Below, piece by piece: positions 34,237-44,939 of a DNA stretch of 64,000 bases. Source of the DNA: Agarophyton chilense (taxonomy: Eukaryota > Rhodophyta > Florideophyceae > Gracilariales > Gracilariaceae); assembly GCA_030374765.1 (NCBI GenBank), contig JARGXX010000080.1, positions 2,046,001 to 2,110,000 on the forward strand. Direction: 5' to 3'. The notes beneath the pieces are model-generated. The model saw only the letters and a list, made by a program, of their open reading frames with translations. It had not been told where the DNA came from and searched no databases. Each line of letters opens with the position of its first letter. Position 1 is the first letter of the stretch. A program made the position numbers and the translations under genes.

Positions 34237-35860
34237 GGTGCAGCTTATGATAAGGCTCAGGGCGTGCTACGTGGTGCGGTTCACAGAAAGTATACGGAGA
34301 AAGTTCATGTGTCGAAAACTGAGTTATTACAGTTGTGTCAGTAAAATGTGAGGGATGCAGAGGACAACACTACAAGAATGCGTTTAGTTATATTAATGCA
34401 GTTAAACTAAGGCAGCTAGATTATGGAGATGAGTTGAGGTCAATCAGGAAGCATTGTGCATATCGAGGGCGGCTTATTTACCTCGGCCTGGGCTTTGAAG
34501 ATCGTAGGACTGCTGATTAGAGCCATTCATGCCTTTAAGAACCAGTTTGAGATGCCTTCCACTCTAAGGATACATGTAGCGCGCACCTCGCTGGCGGAAT
34601 CAATTCATATACGCAGCAAGTGCTTATCCCCTGGCGCATTTGCCTCATAACACAAATCGGATCTTTCTACTTTGAGAAACATTAGGCGATGTCAACAGCG
34701 AGCTTTACAACTTCAGTGAGGCAAAACTAATCAGTCACTAATACGACCATGGGTGATAATGTTCGTGAAACCTAACAAAAAGATTAAGATTGGCGCTGCA
34801 GAGCACACTGAAACTAGTAGGAAGTTTAGTTTACAGGAAAAGATAGCGTCCTGAACGACACAAGAAAATTTCTATCGTTGTGGGTTTCCTATCGTGGTTT
34901 CCTGACGATTAGAACGACACAGGAGAGGACACAGACCATGCTATTGACCTTGTTACGAATACTGAAAACATTGTAGAAGAGCGACAGACGCACCGGTGCG
35001 AAAGCAGCTGATCATGACCGCACGATGGAGATCAGAAAAGATAGGTTTTGCGATAGTGAACGTCTCGAACGGAGAGCATCCCACCGAAGACTGATAGGCT
35101 CATAGTTTCTAATTAAAGACGGTCTTTTTGCTGCGGCTTCAGATAGCCAGTGTTGTACTTCGCTGACATTCTTATCTTGTAGATTTCTCGCTTTTCATAG
35201 GTTCATGTACAAATAGTGTACCCCGTTGATAGCCACAATACTACGAGGGGTATCGGAAAAATGTAATGATACAGATACCTGCTTTCTTGGGCTGCCAAGC
35301 GGCATCTTGCACTTGAAGCTCCTGTTCTCCGATGACACTGTCGATACAATTGTACATTTATTATCCGCAAAAATTGCGAGAGCACTGTCGGCCAGAGTTC
35401 ACAATAACCTCGTTTCCACCTCTAGAAATGCTTCGGAACTGCAGCAAAGCCGTAAATACAAGAAGAATGCCACTTTCAGTTTACGGTGAAAGCACAATAG
35501 CTTCCTTTTCGTAAACTCGTGGCATCAATATATAACCGTAAAGAGACATCTCGATGACCAGCAGACTCGACAACCAAAACTCGTCGCGGCCTTTCTATAG
35601 ATTCCCGTTTTCGTCAAGAAGAATAGGGAACAATTCTTCCGGGCAAAATATCTGTTGCATACTTTGACAACAGAGTATCTCCCCTAAACTGCCCCTTAAA
35701 ACTCTTTGCAGTGTACTACATCACACTAATAGTGGATGACTGAAACGTACCAATTGGTTTCTGGTATAATCCGTTTGATGCTTTTTTGGCACCCGTGAAC
35801 TTGCATGCTCTAGATTGCTCTCTCCCTCTGTTGCTATTTTGTGACCATCATATTTACCTT
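34237..35860. other. No supported gene
   Basis: Short frames only, the longest 87 codons at 35226-35489, with no recognisable motif. A small Cys-containing plus frame at 34335-34520 (KCEGCRGQHYKN) is noted but too short to assign. Confidence 0.4.
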
Positions 35861-35863
35861 CAA

Positions 35864-37480
35864 TCACCCTTCAAAGTTTATCTTCCAGATTCTTACCAAT
35901 GTAATTGGTATATGACGTGCAAGACACGGACATGTCACCAAAACCAGCCGAAGCGCCATTATCCGTAGCATACAAGAACCAGTTTTAATGAAGGTTGATA
36001 CAGAAATAGTAACGCCATCCCGGAGAGTAAACTTTGAAATCTCTGCTGATCTGATTCGCTGCAGCTGGGTTGTGTTTGTGACACTCCACATTTTCAGTAA
36101 AACTAGGCTTACCCACGTCTGCAACCGAACTATCACCGCTAAGCCAGTTCTAATCAAACCAACCTAGTCTACAGCTCGCGTCTTTTAGACCATCGACTTT
36201 AAAGTCACCAATTTGTATATCTAGGTTTCCATCACTGTCAAACACCAAACTATTCAAACAACGGTAATGGGTACATACCGGAAATTTAGTGAGGACTGGG
36301 TCGCCAACTTTGTTCAAACATTTGCAGTTAACTTCTTTGTTGACAAGCAAAATCTGACCGTCTTCCAGCCTCTATATACGTAAATCAGTATCCGCAGGAT
36401 TGAATGCCAAGCCAAGAATTGAAAGGCGCTTTCCATGAGAAGGCAATGGGCACAGATCGATTGCCTTCATGTCATGACCGACGGAAAATTCGTATACAGG
36501 GCTATCGATGGCTGAATGATAGTACCTCTGGTCCGGACCGTACATGATTCCATTAATCAATCTGAGCTCAATAGGATTGGAACTGTCACGCACGCAAGAC
36601 TCAAGAAACAGAATAGGAGGCAACGCAGAGCTTGAATACTGGATCGCCAACCCATTGGACGTACCAACCGTACTGGGAGCAGTAATGTTTACAACATCCG
36701 TTTTAGAACACGCAGGCATGGAGACGAAAACCTCATCGCCGGTAGATAGGTTGACAAGTATTTCAATTTGTTTATTGCCAAAGCCAATTTTCACGCCATT
36801 GAAAAGGCCGACGCCGTATTTTGCAGCAGTACCCCTGCCACCGAGCTGTGACGAACGAAGATCAACAACAGTTAGAACGGGAAGAATATGGGACATGTTG
36901 CATTTGAGCTTTTGTCCTTGGGCAGGATGTTGTAATTTAACGTCAGAAGGTGATGGGCGTGAGTAGAGAACTTGTACGGTTTGAAAATTGAAAACCGGAT
37001 AGGATTTGATACGAAGATGAGGTGGGCCTTTCGTCGGTTCATCAGAATCTAAAAATAATAGATCATCAAAAAGTAGACGAACTGCTCCAATATGAGTGAT
37101 GAAAACCTTAGTTTTCTTTCCACCAGTGACGAGGAAGTTGCTTCGCGTTTGAAACAGCTTCGATTTTTGGGAGTCCTGAAACTCTCCGGCAGACGCATAA
37201 TAAATATTTGAGACATTTGAAGCGAACAAAGGACGCTCACCTTGAGAAAGCTCACCAGGAAGCGAGGTTGAAGCGGAGGAAGACATTTCATCATAATAAC
37301 AATAAACAACATACTCAAGGGGGTCTTCGGAAATCACTGCGGCATAATCGGTGTTAGAATCATGGTGATTATTGGTGACAGTAAATCCAACAGTGGTCTT
37401 CCCGACTGGAAACTCGGCAATGGGTTTTGAACCAGCGACTACCAGTGGGTTTAGGTTATACTTGGTATTTTCAAAGCATT
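35864..37480 (-). pseudogene. Glucose/sorbosone dehydrogenase-like beta-propeller protein, broken
   Basis: The frame is open from about 37480 to 36372, with an N-terminal beta-rich segment (PVGKTTVGFTVTNN, IPT/Ig-like texture). It then continues through a TAG at 36372-36374 into LEDGQILLVNKEV, NSLVFDSDGNLDIQIGDF, KVYSPGWRYYFCI and LYATDNGASAGFGD. GLAFNPADTD, the DSDGNL...GD block and the ...YSPG...LYATDNG block are the landmarks of the soluble quinoprotein glucose/sorbosone dehydrogenase fold, a six-bladed propeller that binds PQQ and oxidises sugars outside the cytoplasm. At least three further stops lie between 36160 and 35880. The usual Pro-Gly-Leu-Arg-Asn block has become PGWRYY. I see no signal peptide because the 5' end is not defined. 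At more than 500 codons it is the longest single-frame host-like gene here. Confidence 0.65.
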
Positions 37481-38929
37481 TGCATCGTGAGGATTAAGGA
37501 TTGCCAGCCATTGAGAAAGACAAGGTACAGAATCTGTTAAAGATTGATATAAGCAGCTTTATGACATACGCAGACCTCTCATATTAAAAGATGAATAAGA
37601 AACGGAGATCACGAAGAATTTTCAGTGCTCAGAGATAGTCCGATATGATGCCGGTTTTGACCACCAGAAGCAAATGGATTGAGACCAGAGTGATAGGCTT
37701 TCGTGCGGAAGGATATCGGAGGTTATGAAGGCTGTGCAACTAAAAACAGAGGAGCGTGACCGCATCTGAGATGCATATATGGCATCCGGTCACCGAGCAA
37801 AGAAAACTTCACGACTTTCGTCGACTCGGCCTTTGGAAGGTTCATCTATTCCCTCAACGACTGGCTATCGGATCTAGGCAGCTCTACTGTATCGCTGGTG
37901 CTATCATGCTCTGAGCTGCTAATACACCTTACTTGAGATTTGTCAGACCTCATTGCATCCAAGATGCCTTTCAGCCGTCAGATCCCAGTGCGAAACTCGG
38001 CCAGGGCCGTGAACGCAGACTGCACGAGGCCGAGAGACGATAGCACATGCATGAATGAAAATTACACCTGGGTAAGAGCACCAAGTGGCACTTTTACGGC
38101 AAATTATTGGGTGTCAATCAAAGCGGTTGGCGCCAGTTGAGCCCATAATCGAAACGATGACGACATAATTTCTACGGTTCGTCTCAACCCGAGCAAGCTA
38201 AGTCTTTTTCAAACCACTGGACCGAAGCGCACAGAGAGCTCAATTTTTCGGATTCTTGACTACAATAGAACGCAATGCTTTCAGTAGAATCCCGAGCACG
38301 TACCAGCCCAAAACAAAAATCAGCTTACTTGCCTGCCTGTTCCCGGTTTAAAACTAGCAGGCGCCGTCACACTCGACTGATTACTAACGTCCTAACCAAA
38401 GAACAGCCCAATAGAAGAAAGACTTATGGCTTGTACACCTTCTACGGCAAAACAGAAAACACAACCAGATCAAACACACCCACTGAAATGACAGTGAAGA
38501 ATCGGACTGCACGAGAGGTGAACTTCATTACGTCCTTAGATATTCTCTGGTCAGAATTGCCAATGTCCGAAAATCCCTGAGAGAGCTTTTGATAGTTCAG
38601 ATTAGCAAAGTACTGTCGCAAAAGATGGTCTTTAAGGATGCTTCTCCACATCAGCGCAAGGCGTTGGGTTATCCAGTTGAACACAGATATAACAATAGGA
38701 CGGATTACAACTGCTCTCTCGTATAGGAGAAGCAGATTTGCAATTTCGATGCATCTCTAGCCTTCAGACTGTTCGATAACAACCTCTGAATCATGCTGAG
38801 CATGACGGCATAGAATGTGGCTGCGTAGACTAATACCACGGTTGCTGCAGTCGACTAGATGTATGTTCCGCCGCAGAGAGTATTCAAAGAGTTCTATGCC
38901 TAGAGAACGTTTTCGTCGCAGAATGAACT
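37481..38929. other. No supported gene
   Basis: A 101-codon plus frame at 38275-38580, rich in Arg, Thr and Asn, and short frames on both strands are present. None shows a recognisable domain or repeat relation within the window. Confidence 0.35.
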
Positions 38930-39674
38930 CTGCAAATCCAGAGCTTTAGAAACAAAGAAGAAGAACCTCTCCAAGTCTTCATCTCCGTTTGAGACTTCCG
39001 GAGATGACAGCTCTGGCAGCAGCAGCCCCACTGAGAGTAGTGACAGCACCGATAGTACCAGTAGCGAAAGCTACGAGAAACGTGCAACGAGACACAAATA
39101 TGGTGTGGTTAGAGATCTTTCGCAAAAATGGGATGGAATAAGTCCGGCAGCTGCTGCTGAATTCACACGGAAAACCCAGGGCATTGCGAAAATGAGCAAA
39201 CAAGGAACCACTTCGGTTGCTTCAAAGAAAGATGGAAATTATAGGGAGGTGGAGAACCCTTCAAAGTCTGAATCAAAAACGAAGTCATAGGGTAAATCCG
39301 GAGCAGAACTGAGTGCTGAAAAGAGAGACACATCAATCCAGAATGATACAACAGGTAAAGGGGTTTCAGAAAAGCCAGAGTCTCAAACTCAAAAACAACG
39401 ACGAAGCGATGCTGACGAGAACGGGGAACGAGAGAACCGCGCACCATTCAAACGTGTCAGAGTGGAAAAAGTTGTTTTCAAAGACGATCACCCGATGGAC
39501 AAACCATTTTTTTCAAAGACAGACACATATAGGACCAGGGCACATCGGTATTTGGCTGTTACAAAGAGGAAAGGGTTTCCCAAAGAAAATACAAAGAAGA
39601 AGCGACTCAGTCATAATCGAGAGAGACTCAGTATTGAAGATACCTCCTGGAAGTTCTCAGATGACTCACACTAA
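38930..39674 (+). pseudogene. Ser/Lys-rich broken ORF, unrecognised
   Basis: Plus-strand segments start with a long Ser/Asp/Thr run (read from about 38960 to 39060) followed by RATRHKYGVVRDLSQKWDG and a Lys/Ser-rich stretch (39105-39290). After frame changes the sequence continues to 39674 with DDHPMDKPFFSKTDTYRTR and KKKRLSHNRERLS. The texture is of a nuclear or gag-like low-complexity protein. No enzyme motif is visible. It lies upstream of the dispersed repeat at 40025. Confidence 0.35.
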
Positions 39675-40024
39675 TAAAATGGTCTAATGAAGAAGGGCTG
39701 AAAGGCCGCTTGAATGGTTCAGATTTCGCACACCATAAGCGACGCGACGGGCGATATGGAAAGAGACACATCTTCAGTGTCTGTTCGCGACCTAATGCAG
39801 CATAAAAGATGAGTGGACACGCCTGTTGGGAATCTCCGGGGGCGGATCAGAGGCGGAGTTAACGCACATGCGATCGAACGAGAAGGCATGACCCAGTGGT
39901 TTAAGGCCCCATGGCCAAATTAGCTCGTGGCCAGGGGAAAGTCGAGACACGGGTTTGCGTTTCGTGGATGTCACAGATTTGAATGATCAGATGTGCACGC
40001 TACGATGGTAATCTTATTTACGTA

Positions 40025-40260
40025 TCTTCATTTGCTTCTCGTTACAAGTACACAGGGCTCTAATGAAGACGAAATTAGAAATACCACTTCTTATTGAATT
40101 ATCAAGTTCCCAACGGTCTGAATTTCATAAATGAAGTTCGAAGTAGAGTATTCAAAACAGTGCAGCCTCGCACAACGAAATTGCAACGAAAATGCAAATT
40201 AAAAGTGGCACCTGCTGAAAATATACTGATTTTTTAATTACTTCGACTTTTGTCTGGGTA
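40025..40260 (+). repeat. Dispersed repeat, copy 2 (with 28868-29105)
   Basis: Matches 28868-29105 in the same orientation through a series of blocks, ending with TTTTTAATTACTTCGACTTTTGTCTGGG. It is immediately followed by the element frame at 40255, so this copy keeps its likely original downstream neighbour. Confidence 0.7.
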
Positions 40261-40626
40261 TGGAAGGTGTTGATACCGGATGAGAAAGAAATGGAATACT
40301 TTTATCTATTCAAAACTACAGATACCGTACCGAACAGTTTGGCAGATATGAAGAGCAACTTTTTCTATTGCTGGGACGTGAACATCATGAAACGTTATAG
40401 TGGCGAAACGGCGATTCTACCACTGAAACCGTCCTCCGCGCCGTCTGCAACTCCAGACAAGAAGCCCTCCGCTAAGAAAGTGAAGGAAAAGGAGCAAGAA
40501 GGGTGTTCGTCGTATGCGACGGAAGGTACGGTGAGCCACGAGGTGATGGGGAACAAAAGAAAGCCAGGAGGTCTGGTAACTTGTATTTGGACCGTTCATG
40601 ACATTCAAACCTTATCTATTAAGTAA
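40255..40626 (+). repeat. Copy of the FKTTDTVP element ORF
   Basis: The frame starting near GATGAGAAAGAAATGG gives YLFKTTDTVPNSLADM, FFYCWDVNIMKRYSGETA and LPLKPSSAPSATP, matching FKTTDTVPKSLGYM, FYYWDVNMTKRCGGEAA and LPLKPFATPFAPP in the minus-strand element at 10137-9990. DNA similarity begins just before, at GGAGGTGTTGAT, and is lost after about 40520. The family therefore has at least two copies of this part and an inverted partial copy of the preceding part. Confidence 0.75.
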
Positions 40627-40639
40627 GAGAATGGGACAG

Positions 40640-42500
40640 AGAGAGAAGCGAGGAGGCGACGGTTTAGTGGTTCCCATGGTGCTAACTTCCATGAAAAAGG
40701 AGAAGGCAATGAGGCACAGGGGGATGGTTCAGGAATGAATGAGGTACGTTGAGGCACTTCTGTCTCAAAGAAACACGTCTTTGAAGAAGCAAAGGACGAA
40801 ATACTTCCAGGTGGCGGTGAGACTGGGAGATGGAAGAAGGGCCAAGTTTGTTTTTCAAGGGCCTTACCAAGCGTGAGCGAGAATGAATGTATAGGGATGG
40901 AGCCTAAAGGAAAAGGAGTCGTTGTTGGAAGGAAGGAAGTAAGGATTCGCAGAGTCTCGGAACGCAGATCAATGCACAGGTCTTTTTATTCGCAGACTCC
41001 AGATCATGCAGTGAAGAGTGTCGAACAAGGGGGCACTGAGGGGTCAAACGACCGAGTGGGCGCCGGGAGACCTCTGAGAAAGCAGAGTGTGAGGGAGTGG
41101 GGGAAGGGAGGGGAGGTTAAAAAACGACAGAGACTCTGGAAAAGTGATGGGGATGAGGAGAAATAGGATGAGGATGCAATGAGCCTGGAGAAGAAAGGCG
41201 AACCTAAGGAGATGGATTATGGAAAAATGAAGTTAATGTGGCGGAATCAGCTGTTGACCGAGCTTGGAGACATGAAGGGGACCTGAAAAAGGCAAGGGGT
41301 GACAACACAACTTTTCAACTAAGTTTGACACTCGCACGGACGTAGATGAAGAGACTGGAGGGCGATTTTATGAAAAAGGACGTGCTGCTGACGTCATTGA
41401 AAGAGAGTCTCCGTGGTTGACCAGGTCAAGTGGGTGGCGAAGAAGGGAAGGGGGGACCGAAGGCCTACACTTCGTCTTTGCAGGGGGGGAATGATGAGGT
41501 GTTGTTGCATGTGGTGCGGATGCAGTTGGAGAATTCGATATGGAGAAATGTTGCAGAGATGGTGATGAAAACGCAGTGTGAAGAAGAATTGAGGAGTGAT
41601 CGGTGTTTGAGGAAGCGGATGTAACAGGCTCTCAGTCATGCTGTGGGGGTGCGGAAAAGGAATGGAAGGGATAGGTGATTTTTGGGTCCGGGGCATACTC
41701 TACTTGCTAGGAAACAGTCTAACAATGATGATGAAGAACTGAATGTGTTGTATGAAAAGCAGAAGATGGAGGGTCGGGAGATGTTGTTGCCAAAAGACGC
41801 GAATGTGGAGCCCGACATATCTGCGTGGAGGTTGGACAAACTGGAGAACAAATGTTTTTAACGGTACGATGTGACCTCGGCAAAGTATGGGAATGAACCT
41901 GATGACTTGTACTTCAAGAAAGGATTGAGTGTAAAGATGTTGACAGAGTTTATGGGTTCCTATATGGAGCAACCGTGAAAGGAAGGGGAAACACAGTATG
42001 TGGATGGAAGTGTGATGCACCTGGCCCGATTAGATGCCTGGATTGCATATGTGGTAGAGGTGTTGGATGAGGATGTGGGTAGAAGAGGGAAGCGACAGAT
42101 GCTGTTTTCGAAACTGTATGCGAAGCATCTGCCGGTTGCTGTGGAGGATATCTTACAGACAGCAAGAAGGAAGGTGGAGTAGAAGTATGGGGAGGAGCTG
42201 GTAAACCATGGTGGGAAGGATGGAGACCCGACTGAAGTGTTTGGAAATGAGGAACTTGAAGGAACCGTTGCGTTTTAAATGCCATCGAACCAACTGGTCT
42301 ATCTGAGTGATCGGTACGAGGTGTTTCTGGAGGATATGACGACTTTTCCCGTGTGTGTATTAGATTTCTACGTAGGACGTTGTATGCCTGAAGAACGCGA
42401 GTTTAGGGAGTTGCTAGCGAATGAGAAAGAAATTTAGGAGGCGAAATAGGAAGGGGAGGAGAGGGAGTGAGAGGAGGTGGAAGGCGGAGGTGAAGGAGAT
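40640..42500 (+). pseudogene. Broken ORF of an unidentified element, Glu/Lys-rich
   Basis: In one frame from about 41430 to 42440 the sequence reads as protein through several stops: HVVRMQLENSIWRNVAEM, ARKQSNNDDEELNVLYEKQ, DISAWRLDKLENKCF, FKKGLSVKMLTEFMGSYM, ARLDAWIAYVVEVLDED and LYAKHLPVAVEDIL. The start around 40640-41390 is less clear. The regular helical texture argues for real coding ancestry on this strand despite long Pro/Ser/His-rich frames on the other strand. I recognise no family. It converges with the minus-strand ORF at 42551-43619. Confidence 0.4.
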
Positions 42501-42550
42501 GTTGTGGATGAGTGATAACTTTCTTATCAGAAGATGGGCGGCATTTGCTT

Positions 42551-43619
42551 AGGGTTGATTATTTTGTAGAGAAATAAGCTCTCGCTCGAGGGTTGCGGTA
42601 AAATCTGTTGATATAGAAACGATGTTGATGCCAGGGAAGGGGCGGTAAGAAAGGGCGTGCTGGATAGTTCTGACGAACCACATGGACGGAACTGAGGATG
42701 GCGGAGGAGATAATGAGACCGAACCAGGGTGCGACATAGGAGCCAGATCGTCGGAATCTGTTTCCGGTGGGGAGAATGGTGTGGTCCTGTTCATATTCTG
42801 TTTCCCAACAGAGGATGATGCCTATCAGGGTTTCATCCACCTGATAGAGGGGAGTTGTGAGTTTGAAGAAGCGGACGATTGTATATTCGGCTTTGTGAAG
42901 ATCTTCATCTTTTTGGGAATGCGAAGCAGGGCGACGAGCCTGCAGACCCAAACAGTGAAGAAGTTGCAGTTAGCTGGTGAAGTACCGGACACGAGAATGT
43001 GGGAGAACTTTTGGAGTTTTAAAGGACCGAAGGCGGAGGCGGCAAATAGGCGCTGTGTAATGGGGACTGGTGATTCTCTGAAGCGGATGCAGTTGAGTGT
43101 TGGGTCAAAGCCTTGCAAGGCGGGGGTGAACCCACTGTGGATGAAGGCGGAGTTGACGAGGGAGAGAGAGGCTAAGGAAGGAGAGAGACAGGGCAGAAGA
43201 AGAGAGTCCGAGATCTTCGGGGCACAGGTCGTCAAAGGGTGAAATTGCGTCGCGTGAGATTGGGGTGATGAAAGAAAGGGTGGAAGAGGTGAAGAAGTTG
43301 GAAAGAAGGGCATTTGAACAGTTTGCGGTTGCAGGGAGGTACTAATTTGCAGTGATGATGTCGCGGAAGAGGACGGTGGTTCCCTCGCGGACCATGGAAA
43401 GCAGTCGACCACGAAGAAAGGCGGAGTTTGAGGTATAGGAAATGTGGTGGGGAATGGCGGTGGAGTTTCGGGAGCCTTCTGTAAGTTGGATTGCGTCGAC
43501 TGTTTCGCTGTGAGTGCTTGAAGATCTTCGGGATATGCGTCGACAGTGGTTTTTGAAGAGGAGGTGTGCGTGTTTGTAGATGCCGGCGTTAGTGAATTGA
43601 AGATCTCCGTATAGATCAA
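42551..43619 (-). pseudogene. Broken ORF of an unidentified element, convergent partner
   Basis: The open minus frame starts at 43619 with a Thr/Ser/Pro-rich segment, then reads FGPLKLQKFSHILVSGTSP. After a frame change near 42900 it continues as YTIVRFFKLTTPLYQVDETL, CWETEYEQDHTILPTGNRF, SYVAPWFGLIISSAILSS and HQHRFYINRFYRNP before a stop. The second part is protein-like with regular aromatic and Pro spacing but matches no family I know. It begins just inside the direct repeat at 43721-44402. Confidence 0.4.
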
Positions 43620-43720
43620 TGTCAGTAACTATGTGGTTCAGAAGGTAGAATTCGAGTGTTCCAAAGTGAATAGCTTGGAAAGGGGCCAGGACGGAGAAGG
43701 AGAGAGACTTGAAGTGCTTG

Positions 43721-44402
43721 TCTAACTCGTGTCATTTTGTGATTTCGATCTAGTTCTGTAGGAATGTGTCATTGAGGAAGATGAAGGGTGAACTGGTGGT
43801 ACCGCTTGGACCGTTCCCAGAGAGTGGAGCGTTGTTCGCGTCGTGCGAAGCGCGACGCAAAGTGAACCGCGTGGGAGCGCGACGCGAAGTGAGCCGCAAC
43901 GATCGGAGAACGTGATGCAGAGCGGTTCATCACAAATGAAATAGAAAGATCTTATTTTACGTGCAACGGGGACCCTTTCGGGTCTCCGTTGCAGGATCGC
44001 AGTATTACGCTATGACCATTAGGGTCATTAGAGGGCATTAAAGAGAATGTGCTGGTCATTTGAACGGTTCATAATAACTACAATACCTGCGCGAAATGAA
44101 TGATCATGCGCTAGATAGCATTCAGTATCACATTCATTCTCGGTAGAATTTATGGTCTAGGATGAATGAGCATCGAGAGATATCTCACAAGCTTTCTTCC
44201 ATTTTTCCTAGTGTACCGGTGATAGTATGGACGTTTGTTAGTGTTTTACACTTTCTTAAAAATTCATTTGGGCTAGTATTTTTGCGCTAGATACTCTGGC
44301 TTCGAAATTCTGCGGTTTTTTGGATGCTTTCTATAGACACTTGAGCACACCCAACCTAGAAATCTAGCACTCTATACTATCTTTCCGAAAACACAAGCGT
44401 GG
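43721..44402. repeat. 682-bp direct repeat, left copy
   Basis: Aligns with 47579-48261 in the same orientation from TCTAAC to ACGTGG/GCGTGG with almost equal length. Shared blocks include TGGTGGTACCG/AGGTGGTACCG, GCAACGATCGGA, TTTCACGTGCAAC-like and GGGCTAGTATTTTTGCG, and AAATCTAGCAC. It holds a GC-rich core (43840-43920) with two tandem GCGCGACGC-AAGTGA units and an internal palindrome of GCGTCG and CGACGC. No ORF. It could be a long terminal repeat, a shared 5' region of two related elements, or a segmental duplication. Confidence 0.8.
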
Positions 44403-44939
44403 TCTAGAGTGCGTGCGAAGTAGCATAAATCAGCGCTTTGAAAAAAAGTGGAGAACAGTTCCTTTTAGAGCTCCTAATAGTATGAAAGCTCAGAGAGGGC
44501 GTTCAGAGAGAGCACCAGGTTGTAAGTGAATTAAGTTTACCAGAGAGAGTGCGACCTGCAAGGAAACAAAAGGAAGGACTAATACAGGAGATAGACGGGC
44601 GAGCGCGCGCGGTGGATGGGCTCGAGCGTGCAGTAGATTGGTATGTGTGTGCGGCTTGCGGGCGAGCGCACGTATCTGCCGCTACAGGTGCAGTGGCAGT
44701 TGCGGTGACTGCACCAGCTGTAAATGCACGCACGACTACTGCTATAGTAGATTGGTACCAGATAACTACGGAAATGTAATAGCAAGCCAACTCGAGCGGC
44801 AGTGGCGACGACGCACGCTGAAAGGAAGCGGATGGCAGCCAAAGCATGAGTCGCCATGGCACCAGACTTACATGCAAGGGGATTACAATGACTCTCCATG
44901 GGCTTGCAAGAATGGGAGCAGTGGTGTCAGCGAAGGTTA

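Noticed and set aside
23357-37480. Alternative genetic code with reassigned stops
   Set aside because: TAA, TAG and TGA all appear inside relics at positions where the family has different residues (Trp, Gln, Gly, Tyr-like). No single reassignment would repair them.
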